This document shows, piece by piece, positions 17,386 to 28,007 of a stretch of 64,000 nucleotides of DNA; position 1 is the first letter of the stretch, and each line of letters begins with the position of its first letter. Source of the DNA: Microvirga pudoricolor (lineage in GTDB: Bacteria > Pseudomonadota > Alphaproteobacteria > Rhizobiales > Beijerinckiaceae); NCBI RefSeq assembly GCF_016892705.1, contig NZ_JAFEMB010000002.1:1-64000 (forward strand), in the 5' to 3' direction. The notes under the pieces were generated by a model. That model saw only the letters and a list, made by a program, of their open reading frames with translations. It searched no databases and had not been told where the DNA came from. Both the position numbers and the translations under genes were made by a program.

Positions 17386-18738
17386 TTAACTCTTTCGCCC
17401 CTTATCGAACGGGTTCTGCCCCATCCGCAGCGAGATCCGGATCGGAACCCCTGGGAGGTCGAAGGATTCGCGCAGGTTATTGACCAGATAGCGCGAGTAG
17501 CTCTTCGGCAGGGCATCGAGCTGGTTGCCGAAGACCGCGAAATGCGGCGGACGAGACTTGATCTGCGTCATGTAGCGGATCTTGATCCGACGGCCCGAGA
17601 CGGCCGGCGGCGGATTCGCCTCCAGAGCTTCGCCCAGCCACTGGTTCAGCTTCGCGGTGGAGATGCGGCGGTTCCAGGTCTCGTACACCTGAAGAACGGC
17701 TTTCATGAGCGGATCGATGCCGCTTCCGGCGAGCCCGGAGAGGGGCACCACCGGGGCGCCGCGCACCTGCGGCAGCAGGCGGGTGGCCTTCTCCTTGAGG
17801 TCCTTCAGAAGACCCTGCTGGTCGGCGACCAGATCCCACTTATTGATGCCGATCACGAGGGCTCTGCCCTCCTGCTCCACCAGGTCGACGATGGACAGGT
17901 CCTGCTTCTCGAACGGGATCGTCGCGTCGAGGAGGATCACCACGACCTCGGCAAATTTCACCGCCCTGAGGGCGTCGGCCACCGACAGCTTTTCGAGCTT
18001 GTCCTCCACCCGCGCCCGTTTGCGCAGGCCCGCCGTGTCGAAGAGCTTGATGGCCCTGCCCCGCCAGTCCCAGTCCAGCGAGATCGAATCTCGGGTGATC
18101 CCAGCCTCCGGACCCGTCAGGAGCCGATCTTCGCCCACCATGCGGTTGATGAGGGTGGACTTGCCCGCGTTAGGACGACCCACGATGGCGACCTGAAGCG
18201 GCTTGCTCGGATCGTCCTCGTCGCCCTCCTCCGCGTCGTTCGGGTCGGGGAAGAACGGCATCAGGGCTTCGAACAGATCCGCCAGCCCTTCGCCATGTTC
18301 GGCTGAGAACGGGATCGGATCGCCCAGACCGAGGGAGAAGGCCTCATAGGCGCCGGCCATGCCGCCCGCACCCTCGGCCTTGTTGGCGATGAGGATCACG
18401 GGCTTGCCGGAGCGGCGCACCATTTCGGCGAAGGGTCGGTCCGCAGGCAGGATGCCGACCCGGGCGTCGATGACGAAGAGCAGCACGTCGGCATCGCCAA
18501 TGGCGGCCTCGGTTTGTGACCGCATGCGGCCGAGAAGCGATTCCTCTTCGGCCTCTTCCAGGCCCGCCGTATCGACGATGCGGAATTCGAGATCGCCCAG
18601 GCGCGCCTCGCCTTCGCGGCGGTCCCGCGTCACACCCGGCCGGTCATCCACCAGGGCGAGCTTCTTGCCGACGAGGCGGTTGAACAGGGTGGACTTGCCG
18701 ACATTCGGCCGTCCGACAATGGCGACGGTAGGCGTCAT
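17386..18738 (-). CDS. der: GTPase Der (EngA), ribosome assembly
   Basis: Essential double GTPase for 50S maturation, 450 residues. The first G domain has GRPNVGKST (9-17), DTAGLEE and NKAEG in place of NKxD, as is common in alphaproteobacteria. The second has [17 protein letters not shown] and NKWD. The C-terminal KH-like domain contains [13 protein letters not shown]. The ~60-residue acidic linker (EEGDEDD) is typical. It is preceded by the TPR membrane protein 30 nt upstream on the same strand. Confidence 0.97.
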   Translation of the reverse strand: MTPTVAIVGRPNVGKSTLFNRLVGKKLALVDDRPGVTRDRREGEARLGDLEFRIVDTAGLEEAEEESLLGRMRSQTEAAIGDADVLLFVIDARVGILPADRPFAEMVRRSGKPVILIANKAEGAGGMAGAYEAFSLGLGDPIPFSAEHGEGLADLFEALMPFFPDPNDAEEGDEDDPSKPLQVAIVGRPNAGKSTLINRMVGEDRLLTGPEAGITRDSISLDWDWRGRAIKLFDTAGLRKRARVEDKLEKLSVADALRAVKFAEVVVILLDATIPFEKQDLSIVDLVEQEGRALVIGINKWDLVADQQGLLKDLKEKATRLLPQVRGAPVVPLSGLAGSGIDPLMKAVLQVYETWNRRISTAKLNQWLGEALEANPPPAVSGRRIKIRYMTQIKSRPPHFAVFGNQLDALPKSYSRYLVNNLRESFDLPGVPIRISLRMGQNPFDKGRKS

Positions 18739-18768
18739 GTCACGGGCTCCCGTGTGCGGCTGAAGGGA

Positions 18769-19443
18769 TTACTGGGTGGCCGGGATCGGACCGCCTGCGA
18801 CGAGCGCGGTGTAGATCTCCAGGCGCTGGCGCAGGCCTGGAGGCGTCTCGCGGTCGGCGGCGATCTGGTCGAACCAGCGGCCGGCGAACTCCATGTCGTT
18901 GGCCTTCAGGCCGGACAGCCCGAGAAGCTCCCGGGCCGAATGACGCCAGGGGTTCGACGGGACCGCGATCCGCTCCAGGGCCGGCCGGAAGGTGGCAGGG
19001 TCGGCGATGTCGCTGCGCAGCCAAGCGGCGCGCACGCGGGCGAGGTCCTGCCACAGGGCGGGGACATTGGAATCGGCGGCCAGAGCGTCATAGGCGGTGG
19101 CGCCGTTCTCGGCGCTTTCCTTGCCGAGATCCGCGGCGAGGCGGAAACGGGCCAGGAGGGCGTAGCCGCCCGAGGCGTCCTTGGCCAAAGCCTCGAAGGC
19201 CGCCTGGGCCTCCGTGTCCTGCCCATTCGCGCGGGCCAGCTTCAGGGCCTCGTCGTAGCGGACCGCATCGGCTTGGGCGCGGGTTTCCTGGTAATGCTCC
19301 CAGTAACGCCATCCGCCGACGCCCGCCACCAGCAGGATGAGGGCCCCGATGATCACGCCGTTGTACCGCTTCCAGATTTGGGCGACCCGGTCCCGGCGGT
19401 ATTCGTCGTCGACCTCGCGGATGAACTCGTCGTTCGGCGCCAT
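18769..19443 (-). CDS. Membrane-anchored tetratricopeptide-like protein (YfgM type)
   Basis: 224 residues. A short charged cytoplasmic N-terminus (DEFIREVDDEYRRD) leads to one membrane segment (about 28-46). Helical TPR-like repeats rich in Ala/Leu follow in the periplasm (YDEALKLAR, FEALAKD, LLARFRLA). The layout matches the YfgM/TPR_21 family, ancillary to the secretion translocon and periplasmic chaperones in E. coli. As in E. coli, where yfgM and bamB lie just upstream of der, it is adjacent to der. No bamB is present in the gap here. Confidence 0.8.
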   Translation of the reverse strand: MAPNDEFIREVDDEYRRDRVAQIWKRYNGVIIGALILLVAGVGGWRYWEHYQETRAQADAVRYDEALKLARANGQDTEAQAAFEALAKDASGGYALLARFRLAADLGKESAENGATAYDALAADSNVPALWQDLARVRAAWLRSDIADPATFRPALERIAVPSNPWRHSARELLGLSGLKANDMEFAGRWFDQIAADRETPPGLRQRLEIYTALVAGGPIPATQ

Positions 19444-19744
19444 AATGCTCCTGCGGCCCAGGCCGCCTCCATAAAACCAGTGGGTCGCCTAGCATAGGCT
19501 TCCCGCGAAGGCGAGAGGCGGGGCGCATATGGCGACCGGAGCGCCGGGCGGTGCGGCAACCCGCATCAGATTGAGCAACCTTTCTCTGGTATTTTGTTTC
19601 GAAACGTGAATAAGGGTGACCATCTTCTTGCGCGGCCAGTGATCGGGTCGCGGGGATATTCCTTAGGGAGTAGCCTTAAGTCGGAATTGTAGCTGACGCC
19701 CAAGCCTGATTTACGCTGTACGCCAAGGATATAGGATCGAAGAC
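19444..19744. other. Intergenic region upstream of TRAP genes
   Basis: 301 nt between divergent units. It must hold promoters for the TPR-der pair (minus) and the TRAP genes (plus). A GATATAGG sequence near 19729-19736 could be part of a -10, but no convincing -35 was found. No gene, sigma-54 site or strong hairpin was recognised. Confidence 0.4.
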
Positions 19745-20290
19745 ATGGGACGCTTCCTGGCTCTGAGCCACGCGATCGATCGACTGAACGGCGGGGTCAG
19801 CGTCATCGCGAGCTGGCTGGTCCTGTTCTCGTGCATGATCAGCGCCGGGAACGCGTTTTCACGCTACATGTTCAATGCATCCTCCAACGCCTGGCTTGAG
19901 ATCCAGTGGCAGATGTTCGCCGGCATCTTCCTCCTGGGGGCCCCTTATGTGTTCAAAATGAACGAGCACGTGCGGGTGGACCTCTTCTACGGATCCCGAA
20001 ACGACCGTCAGAAGCTCTGGATCGACGTTTTCGGCCTGATCTTCTTCTACTTCCCAGCGGTGATCTTCATCCTCTACCTGGCCTGGCCCTTCGCGATTTC
20101 CAGCGTCTATTCGGGGGAGACCTCGTCCAATGCGGGCGGGCTGATCCTATGGCCCGTGAAAATGCTGCTGCCGATCGGCTTCTTCTTGATGGTGCTCCAG
20201 GGCGTCTCCGAGATGATCAAGCGCATCGCCGCGCTCCGAGGCGAGGCTCCGGCGGGCGAGATCGCCGCGTACGAGAAACCCTTGCAGTAA
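19745..20290 (+). CDS. TRAP transporter small permease (DctQ type), first pair
   Basis: 181 residues with four membrane segments, matching the DctQ family. The conserved WLEIQWQMFAG segment and NEHVRVDLFYG loop are diagnostic. DctQ pairs with the large subunit DctM to move an acidic or small organic solute with sodium, fed by a periplasmic DctP protein. DctM follows at 42 nt. No DctP gene is present in the window, so the substrate cannot be named. The subfamily resembles systems labelled mannitol/chloroaromatic, a name of little predictive value. Confidence 0.9.
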   Translation: MGRFLALSHAIDRLNGGVSVIASWLVLFSCMISAGNAFSRYMFNASSNAWLEIQWQMFAGIFLLGAPYVFKMNEHVRVDLFYGSRNDRQKLWIDVFGLIFFYFPAVIFILYLAWPFAISSVYSGETSSNAGGLILWPVKMLLPIGFFLMVLQGVSEMIKRIAALRGEAPAGEIAAYEKPLQ

Positions 20291-20332
20291 GCGACGCCCG
20301 GCAGCCGCCGAACCTTCCGAAAGACCAAAACG

Positions 20333-21766
<1,434 letters not shown>

Positions 21767-21943
21767 CGATGCCTGAGGCCGGTTCGCGAGCCGGCTCCTT
21801 CCCATGGACTTGCCTGGTCGCCAGATCGCCTTCGGGTGTCCATCACAATGTGTGATCGATAGATCTGAAGACTAGCGAGCGCCGCGAAACTTCGCTAATG
21901 CCCGGTTGAGATTGGCCCTACCCACGAACCGGGAGGATTGGCT

Positions 21944-22564
21944 GTGGCTGGACTGCTTCAACTGTCGCGCGGAATCGACGCCCTCAACGAGCGCATCGGC
22001 AAGATCGCGGCCTGGGCCATCGTGGTGGCGATCCTGGTCTCGGCCATCAACGCCATCATCCGCCGCATCTTCGGCGTATCGTCCAACGGCTGGCTCGAGC
22101 TGCAGTGGTATCTGTTCGGCGCGGTCTTCATGCTCTGCGCGTCCTGGACCCTCAAGGTCAACGAGCATATCCGCATCGACATCATCTCCAGCAAGCTCTC
22201 CAAGCGCGGGCGGGACTATATCGACCTTTTCGGGAACCTCTTTTTCCTCTTCCCCTTCGCCGCGCTCATGCTTTACCTGTCGGTCCCCTATTTCGAGCGG
22301 TCCTTCGCGTCGGGCGAGGTCTCATCGAATGCGGGAGGGCTGCTGATCTGGCCGGCCAAAGGCTTGATTCTCCTCGGCTTCGCCTTTCTTATCCTCCAGT
22401 GGCTCAGCGAGCTCATCAAACGGGTCGCCATCATCCGAGGGGACCTCGTCGATGAGCATGAGGCGGTCCACAGCGCCGAGGCGGAGGCGGAACGCCTCCT
22501 GACCGAACTCGGCACGGCCAACAACCCCAAGACCGGAACACCTCCGGGCGATGGCATCAGCTAA
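21944..22564 (+). CDS. TRAP transporter small permease (DctQ type), second pair
   Basis: 206 residues from GTG 21944, chosen because GGGAGGA lies 6 nt upstream. An in-frame TTG at 21938 abuts that ribosome site and is unlikely. The protein has four membrane segments, GWLELQWYLFGAVFM and VNEHIRIDI, directly comparable with the first DctQ. A longer acidic C-terminus (EAVHSAEAEAE) distinguishes it. Tandem duplication of the whole DctQM unit is inferred. Confidence 0.9.
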   Translation: MAGLLQLSRGIDALNERIGKIAAWAIVVAILVSAINAIIRRIFGVSSNGWLELQWYLFGAVFMLCASWTLKVNEHIRIDIISSKLSKRGRDYIDLFGNLFFLFPFAALMLYLSVPYFERSFASGEVSSNAGGLLIWPAKGLILLGFAFLILQWLSELIKRVAIIRGDLVDEHEAVHSAEAEAERLLTELGTANNPKTGTPPGDGIS

Positions 22565-22603
22565 CCCTTTCTGATCCCACGCAGATTATTCCGGAGCTGC
22601 CCC

Positions 22604-24487
22604 ATGGCCCAATTCATTGCCCAGAACCTCGCGCCGATCATGTTCGGCGCCCTCGTGATCTTCCTGCTCCTCGGCTATCCGGTCGCCTTCGCGCTGGCCG
22701 CCAACGGGCTGCTGTTCTTCTTCATCGCCGTCGAGCTGGCGCCCCTGGCGCCGGAGACCATCACGCTCTCCTGGCCCCTCCTCCAGGCCCTGCCCGACCG
22801 CATTTTCGGCACCATGTCGAACGAAGTGCTCCTGGCGGTGCCCTTCTTCACCTTCATGGGACTCGTGCTCGAACGCTCGGGCATGGCCGAGGACCTTCTC
22901 GACACCATCGGCCAGCTCTTCGGCCCAGTCCGTGGCGGCCTCGCCTATGCCGTCATTTTCGTGGGAGCGCTCCTGGCAGCCACCACGGGCGTCGTGGCGG
23001 CCTCGGTGATCTCCATGGGCCTGATCTCGCTGCCGATCATGCTGCGCTACGGCTACGACCGGCGCCTTGCCTCCGGCGTCATCGCGGCCTCGGGCACGCT
23101 GGCCCAGATCATTCCGCCCTCCCTCGTTCTCATCGTCATGGCCGACCAGCTCGGCCGCTCCGTGGGCGACATGTACGAGGGCGCCTTCATTCCGGGCCTC
23201 GTGCTGACGGCGCTTTATGCCGGCTACGTCTTCCTGATGTCCATGCTCTACCCGAAATCGGCCCCCGGCCTGCCGCCGGAGGCCATCGGGTACCGGGAGC
23301 CGGACGGGGCGCGCGGCGTGTGGCAGCTTGGCATCCTCGTCCTGTTCTCCGGCCTGATGGGCTATTACGCCCTGTCGCAGACGGAGATCAAAGGCGGCTC
23401 GGACTTCGTGATCCTGACGATCTGCGCCTCCACCGTTGTGGCACTCATCTGCGCCATCATGAACCGCTTCCTCGGGGCGAGCCGGGTCGCCCTCTCGGCC
23501 GTTCTCACGGCGCTGCTCATCGGAGCCTACGTGCTGCTCCTGCGGGGAGGCCATGAGAACTATGCGTTGCTGGCCGAGATGCTGGTGGCGGGCGCCCTCT
23601 ACTCTCTCATCGTCGGCTTGGTGGAGCGCTTCACGGGCGTGCGCCTCATGTCCCGGATGGCCGAGCAGGTCACCTTCGTGATGGTGCCGCCCCTGCTGCT
23701 GATCTTCCTGGTGCTCGGCACGATCTTCATCGGCGTCGCGACCCCGACGGAAGGCGGCGCCATGGGCGCGCTCGGTTCGGTGATCCTGGCCGCCATCAAG
23801 CGCAAGATCGACAACAACCCGGCGCGCTTCAACTGGACCCTGCTGCGGCAGGCCACGGAGGCGACCGCGAAGCTCTCGGCCTTCGTCCTGTTCATCCTGA
23901 TCGGCGCCCGGGTGTTCTCGCTGACCTTCTATGGCGTGAACGGCCACATCTGGGTCGAGCACCTCCTGACCTCGCTTCCGGGCGGCCAGGTGGGCTTCCT
24001 GATCGTGGTCAATATCCTGGTGTTCCTGCTGGCCTTCTTCCTCGACTACTTCGAGCTGGCCTTCATCATCATCCCGCTTTTGGGCCCGGCCGCCGACAAG
24101 CTCGGCATCGACCTGATCTGGTTCGGCGTGATCCTGGGCGTGAACATGCAGACCTCGTTCATGCACCCGCCCTTCGGCTTCGCCCTGTTCTTCCTGCGCT
24201 CGGTGGCCCCGAAAGTGCCTTATGTCGACCGGCTTACGGGCAAACGGATGGAACCGGTGACCACTGGCCAGATCTACTGGGGCGCCGTGCCCTTCGTGGT
24301 GATCCAGCTCATCATGGTGGCCCTCGTGGTCACGTTCCCCCAAATGGTGATGCACTACAAGGCGGCCGGTGCCGTGGTCGATCCGGCTGCCGTGCAGCAG
24401 AAGCTCGACGCCATCACGATTCCGGGCTTGGACGGTCCCGGCGGCCTGCCGCCGATCAATCTCGACGAGCCACCGAAGATCCAGTAG
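22604..24487 (+). CDS. TRAP transporter large permease (DctM type), second pair, with central insert
   Basis: 627 residues, about 150 longer than the first DctM. The flanks align (SNEVLLAVPFFTFMG; GVATPTEGGAMG; LDYFELAFIIIPL; MQTSFMHPPFGFALFFLR). The extra length is mostly a mid-protein stretch of about 130 residues (around 235-370) with four to five additional hydrophobic segments. This long form is known in some TRAP large subunits. It shares the C-terminal TIPGLDGPGGLPP-type tail with the first copy. A strong terminator follows. Confidence 0.9.
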   Translation: MAQFIAQNLAPIMFGALVIFLLLGYPVAFALAANGLLFFFIAVELAPLAPETITLSWPLLQALPDRIFGTMSNEVLLAVPFFTFMGLVLERSGMAEDLLDTIGQLFGPVRGGLAYAVIFVGALLAATTGVVAASVISMGLISLPIMLRYGYDRRLASGVIAASGTLAQIIPPSLVLIVMADQLGRSVGDMYEGAFIPGLVLTALYAGYVFLMSMLYPKSAPGLPPEAIGYREPDGARGVWQLGILVLFSGLMGYYALSQTEIKGGSDFVILTICASTVVALICAIMNRFLGASRVALSAVLTALLIGAYVLLLRGGHENYALLAEMLVAGALYSLIVGLVERFTGVRLMSRMAEQVTFVMVPPLLLIFLVLGTIFIGVATPTEGGAMGALGSVILAAIKRKIDNNPARFNWTLLRQATEATAKLSAFVLFILIGARVFSLTFYGVNGHIWVEHLLTSLPGGQVGFLIVVNILVFLLAFFLDYFELAFIIIPLLGPAADKLGIDLIWFGVILGVNMQTSFMHPPFGFALFFLRSVAPKVPYVDRLTGKRMEPVTTGQIYWGAVPFVVIQLIMVALVVTFPQMVMHYKAAGAVVDPAAVQQKLDAITIPGLDGPGGLPPINLDEPPKIQ

Positions 24488-24498
24488 GCAGTCTTTCC

Positions 24499-24536
24499 AA
24501 GGGGCGGTCTCCAAACGGGGCCGCCCCTTTTCTTTC
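24499..24536 (+). terminator. Terminator of the TRAP operon
   Basis: Stem AAGGGGCGG (24499-24507) / CCGCCCCTT (24521-24529), followed by TTTCTTTC. Confidence 0.8.
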
Positions 24537-24801
24537 GGCACAAGAGCGCCGGCGACGGTTTGCGGTGTGGAGCTGCGGGACCAGAGAAGACTGACAAGTC
24601 GTCACTTAAATCACAGAATGCATTTTATGAGTTGAATGCAACCTATAATCAAATGCAGCGGTGCAAAACTGCAACGATTTAACTAAACACTTCAATTATC
24701 TTTGTAACGTTTGGTAATCCCCTCTATTTGGAGGGCGCGGAACCTAAAGCCAAGCTTGTATGGCCCCGGTTGGGGGCGAGCCAAAAAGGCGAGCCACAAC
24801 C
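24537..24801 (+). promoter_or_regulatory. AT-rich upstream region of RTX protein A
   Basis: 265 nt. The part from about 24600 to 24715 is clearly more AT-rich than its surroundings and probably carries the promoter. Nearer the gene, blocks TTGTAACGT (24702-24710), a CCCCTC/GGAGGG hairpin (about 24719-24735) followed by GCGGAAC, and GGGGGCGAGCCAAAA recur in the same order upstream of RTX protein B. No known riboswitch class was recognised. Confidence 0.45.
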
Positions 24802-27800
24802 ATGGAACGTCAAGAAATGGCTACCGAAGCTGAACTCCTATCGATTTTCAATGCGGCCGTCGCTGAGGACGCCGAAATGAGCGTGCTGCTCGCCGCGATC
24901 GAGCAACATGCCGCCGAGATTCTCGAAGCGCCTGACTTCGCCCTATATGACACGTTTCCCGACGGCCTCGGACGCCAAGGTGCCGTCGCAACTGGTGTCA
25001 AGGAGGTAGCCAAGCTCTTCGGAGGCTACACTTTCGCGTCGTTCTCCGATGTCAAGGCGGCCCTCACGCTGCATGTGAATACGGAGTTCAACAAGCAGAG
25101 CTTCATCCAGGCTCTCGACGCAGCCACGGATGTGGCGTCCATGGTCGTCGCGCTTGAGGGTACGCTCGCATCCGTGAACGCTGATCGGCAGGCATTGATC
25201 GCGTCCTGGAGCACATCCGATCTTGAGGCTGTCACTGCGCGCGTGGCTGAACTCCGGGCTGACGACTATACGTTGGTACTGAAGGCCATCAGCGATCGCA
25301 TCGCCTCAAACCCGGCCTTCATCGAGGACCTCGCCGAGAGCCTGCTTGAGGCTCGCGCTACTGGTGATGGTCACTTCTTCGGTGTGGTGGAAATCATCGG
25401 CGCCATGGACGCTGCGAACGACGCCATCAACTACGCGCCCGTCGTCGCTGGCGAAACGGATTATAGCGTGGAAGAGGATGGTTCAGTCAGCGATGTGATC
25501 GGTGGCTCGGACGTCGACGGCGACGAACTTGAATACGCCTTGGCTGATGACGGCGCACCCGCGCATGGCACGGTTACGTTCTCTGACGGCCGCTTCACCT
25601 ACACGCCGGCGGCCAACTTCAACGGGACCGACACCTTCACGGTCGTCATCTCAGACGGTGACCTGTCGATCGAGAAGACTTTCAACATCACCATAACCGC
25701 CGTCAACGACGCGCCGACGGTCGATGCTGCCACGGCGACCTTCACGACGAGCCGGAATACGGCTCTCACCGAAGACGTCGGCGCTTCTGATGCTGACAGC
25801 GACACTCTCAATTACGCAATCAAGGACGGCGCCGCCCCGACCAAGGGCACTGTGACGTTCGAAGGCGGCCAATTCACTTACACCCCCGCCGATGATGCGA
25901 CTGGAAGCGATACTTTCACCATCGTCGTCACCGACGGCAACGGCGGGAGCATCGAGAAGGCCGTCACCATCAACTTCTCGGCCAATTCCGGCCCGGTCGT
26001 TGATGCTGCCACGGCGACGGTCACCACCGACGAAGACAATGCACTGACGGCTGCTGTCGGCGCATCCGATGTGGACGGCGACACTCTCACCTACGCCGTT
26101 AAGACTGGAGCAGGTCCGTCCAAAGGCGCGGTCACGTTTGCAGACGATCAGTTCACCTACACCCCGACTGCCAACGCCAATGGTCAGGACACCTTCACGG
26201 TCGTCGTCTCCGATGGCCTTGCCACGGTCGAGAAGACCTTCACGGTCAACATTACGCCCGTGAACGACGCTCCGATCGTCGATTCTGCCACGGCGACCTT
26301 CACCACCAGAGAGCGGTCCCCCGTCAGCGGGGCAATCAATGCCTCGGACGTCGATCTCGACACCCTCCAATACGCGGTCAAGAGTGGTTCTGAACCCCAA
26401 CAGGGAACCGTGACCTTCGCGGAAGGCCGGTTCACCTATACGCCGGCGAACAATGCAACCGGCAGCGACAGCTTCACGGTCGTCGTTTCAGACGGGAACG
26501 GCGGAAGCGTCGAGAAGGTCTTCACGATCAACCTGACGGCGAACCGCGCTCCGACGGTGGACAAGCCGACGGACACGCTGGCGACGAACGAGGACGTGGC
26601 GCTTACTGCCGATGTCGGTGCGTCCGACTTGGACGAAGATGTCCTGACCTATACCGTGAAAACGGGTGCTGGTCCTGCCAAGGGCGCTGTGACCTTTGCA
26701 GACGGTAAGTTCACGTACACACCGGCGGCTAATGCGAATGGTACAGACATGTTCACGGTCGTTGTCTCGGACGGTGTCGCATCCGTCGAGAAGACGTTCA
26801 CGATCAACGTGACAGCGGTTAACGATGCACCGGTCGCCAACGCCAACACGACGTTCACCACGAACGAAGATGTCCAGTTGGTAGCCGATATCGGCGTGAC
26901 GGACGTCGACGGCGACACACTGACTTACGCTCTGAAAGCGGGTGGAGCCCCGACGAAGGGGACCGTAGCGTTCAAGGACGGCAAGTTCACCTACGTGCCG
27001 GGCGCGAATCTCAACGGTTCGGATAAGTTCACGGTCGTTGTCAGCGATGGTCACGGCGGTTCTGTTGAGAAGACCATCTCCATCAACATCAACCCGGTGA
27101 ATGACGCTCCTTCGGACATTCGTCTGTCCAACAGCAGCGTGGCCGAGAACTCAGCCAAGGGAACGCTCGTGGGAGCCCTGTCGGCTCTCGACATCGACGG
27201 CGATGCCGCTTTCACCTATGCGTTGGTTGACGATGCCGGCGGCCGGTTCGCCATCCAGGGCGGCAACCTGGTCGTAGCGGACGGCACCCGTCTCGACTTC
27301 GAGCAGGCCAGCAGCCACATGGTTTCGGTTCGCGTGAACGATGCCGGCGGCCTGAGCTTCATCAAGGCCCTCAAGGTCTCCCTGACGGACGTTCTGAACG
27401 AGACCTTCATCGGCACGGCCGGTAACAACGTGTTCGTCGGCGGCGCGGGCAATGACAAGTTCATGGCCGGCGTCGGCAAGAACGTCCTGACCGGCGGCGC
27501 CGGAAAGGACACGTTCGTGTTCGACGCGAAGCTCGCCAAGGGCAAGAACGTCACGAAGGTGACCGACTTCAAGGTGAAGCAGGACAAGATCGCCCTCGAC
27601 GCCTCGGTCTTCAAGAAGATCGGCAAGGGCTCGGAGGCGAAGCCAGGCAAGCTGAAGAAGGATTTCTTCAGCTTCAGCAATGCTGTCGACGATCAGACCC
27701 CTCAGATCGTCTACAACAAGAAGAACGGCGCCCTCTCCTATGACGCCGACGGTGTCGGCTCGAAGGCGGCGGTTCAGTTCGCCACCCTGTCGAAGAACCT

Positions 27801-27834
27801 GAAGTTGGCCGCGACGGACTTCCTGATCGTCTGA
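24802..27834 (+). CDS. Large RTX/cadherin-like secreted protein A (one N-domain, six tandem-95 repeats)
   Basis: About 1010 residues. The start is uncertain among ATG 24760, 24802 and 24817. The last gives MATEAELL, matching the start of protein B. Domains in order: an unrecognised acidic helical domain of ~210 residues (YDTFPDGLGRQ, LHVNTEFNKQ, FFGVVEI); six tandem-95/VCBS-type cadherin-like repeats of ~93 residues (DVDGDTLTYA, FTYTPAANANG, DTFTVVVSDG, AVNDAP), about 25437-27105; one cadherin-like unit (SSVAENS, LDIDGD, NDAGG); a few RTX glycine-rich calcium motifs (GGAGND, GGAGKDTFVFD); and a ~100-residue C-terminus ending FLIV. With no Sec signal and a hydrophobic C-terminal end, type I secretion is expected, but no secretion genes are in the window. 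Adhesin or surface-layer role is inference. Confidence 0.85.
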   Translation: MERQEMATEAELLSIFNAAVAEDAEMSVLLAAIEQHAAEILEAPDFALYDTFPDGLGRQGAVATGVKEVAKLFGGYTFASFSDVKAALTLHVNTEFNKQSFIQALDAATDVASMVVALEGTLASVNADRQALIASWSTSDLEAVTARVAELRADDYTLVLKAISDRIASNPAFIEDLAESLLEARATGDGHFFGVVEIIGAMDAANDAINYAPVVAGETDYSVEEDGSVSDVIGGSDVDGDELEYALADDGAPAHGTVTFSDGRFTYTPAANFNGTDTFTVVISDGDLSIEKTFNITITAVNDAPTVDAATATFTTSRNTALTEDVGASDADSDTLNYAIKDGAAPTKGTVTFEGGQFTYTPADDATGSDTFTIVVTDGNGGSIEKAVTINFSANSGPVVDAATATVTTDEDNALTAAVGASDVDGDTLTYAVKTGAGPSKGAVTFADDQFTYTPTANANGQDTFTVVVSDGLATVEKTFTVNITPVNDAPIVDSATATFTTRERSPVSGAINASDVDLDTLQYAVKSGSEPQQGTVTFAEGRFTYTPANNATGSDSFTVVVSDGNGGSVEKVFTINLTANRAPTVDKPTDTLATNEDVALTADVGASDLDEDVLTYTVKTGAGPAKGAVTFADGKFTYTPAANANGTDMFTVVVSDGVASVEKTFTINVTAVNDAPVANANTTFTTNEDVQLVADIGVTDVDGDTLTYALKAGGAPTKGTVAFKDGKFTYVPGANLNGSDKFTVVVSDGHGGSVEKTISININPVNDAPSDIRLSNSSVAENSAKGTLVGALSALDIDGDAAFTYALVDDAGGRFAIQGGNLVVADGTRLDFEQASSHMVSVRVNDAGGLSFIKALKVSLTDVLNETFIGTAGNNVFVGGAGNDKFMAGVGKNVLTGGAGKDTFVFDAKLAKGKNVTKVTDFKVKQDKIALDASVFKKIGKGSEAKPGKLKKDFFSFSNAVDDQTPQIVYNKKNGALSYDADGVGSKAAVQFATLSKNLKLAATDFLIV
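25437..27105 (+). repeat. Six tandem ~279-bp repeats encoding cadherin-like (tandem-95) modules
   Basis: Unit boundaries fall close to 25437, 25711, 25990, 26268, 26547 and 26827. Each unit ends in a VNDAP or equivalent linker. DNA identity is partial, so the expansion is not very recent. Units 2 and 4 carry diverged linkers (FSANSGP, LTANRAP). Confidence 0.8.
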
Positions 27835-27841
27835 TCCTATC

Positions 27842-27867
27842 GAGCGGACCGCCTGAGCGGTCCGCTC
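27842..27867 (+). terminator. Hairpin after RTX protein A
   Basis: Perfect 11-bp stem GAGCGGACCGC (27842-27852) / GCGGTCCGCTC (27857-27867) with loop CTGA, but no U tract. A second weaker GC-rich inverted repeat lies near 27917-27946, between this gene and the convergent regulator. Confidence 0.6.
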
Positions 27868-28007
27868 TGACAGGCTGGGTCTCAGATTACAGGATGGTCG
27901 ATTTTTCGACCGCACCGGGAGGGCAGGCTTCGCGGGAGGCCCGCCCTTCTTGTCATGCAGGCGGAAGGCCGCGCGACGGATCGCGCGGAGCACCGTTGCG
28001 TCCGCGT

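Noticed and set aside
22586..24541. 651-codon minus-strand frame over the second TRAP DctM
   Set aside because: Antisense shadow of a strongly hydrophobic gene. Composition is Glu/His/Arg-rich with no fold signal.
24720..24800. Known riboswitch (c-di-GMP, Mn, fluoride types) before RTX protein A
   Set aside because: Core consensus sequences of those classes are not present. Only the blocks shared with protein B remain.
25437..27105. Regular repeats considered as a CRISPR array
   Set aside because: Units are ~279 bp, protein-coding and diverged, with no 20-40 bp repeat/spacer alternation.
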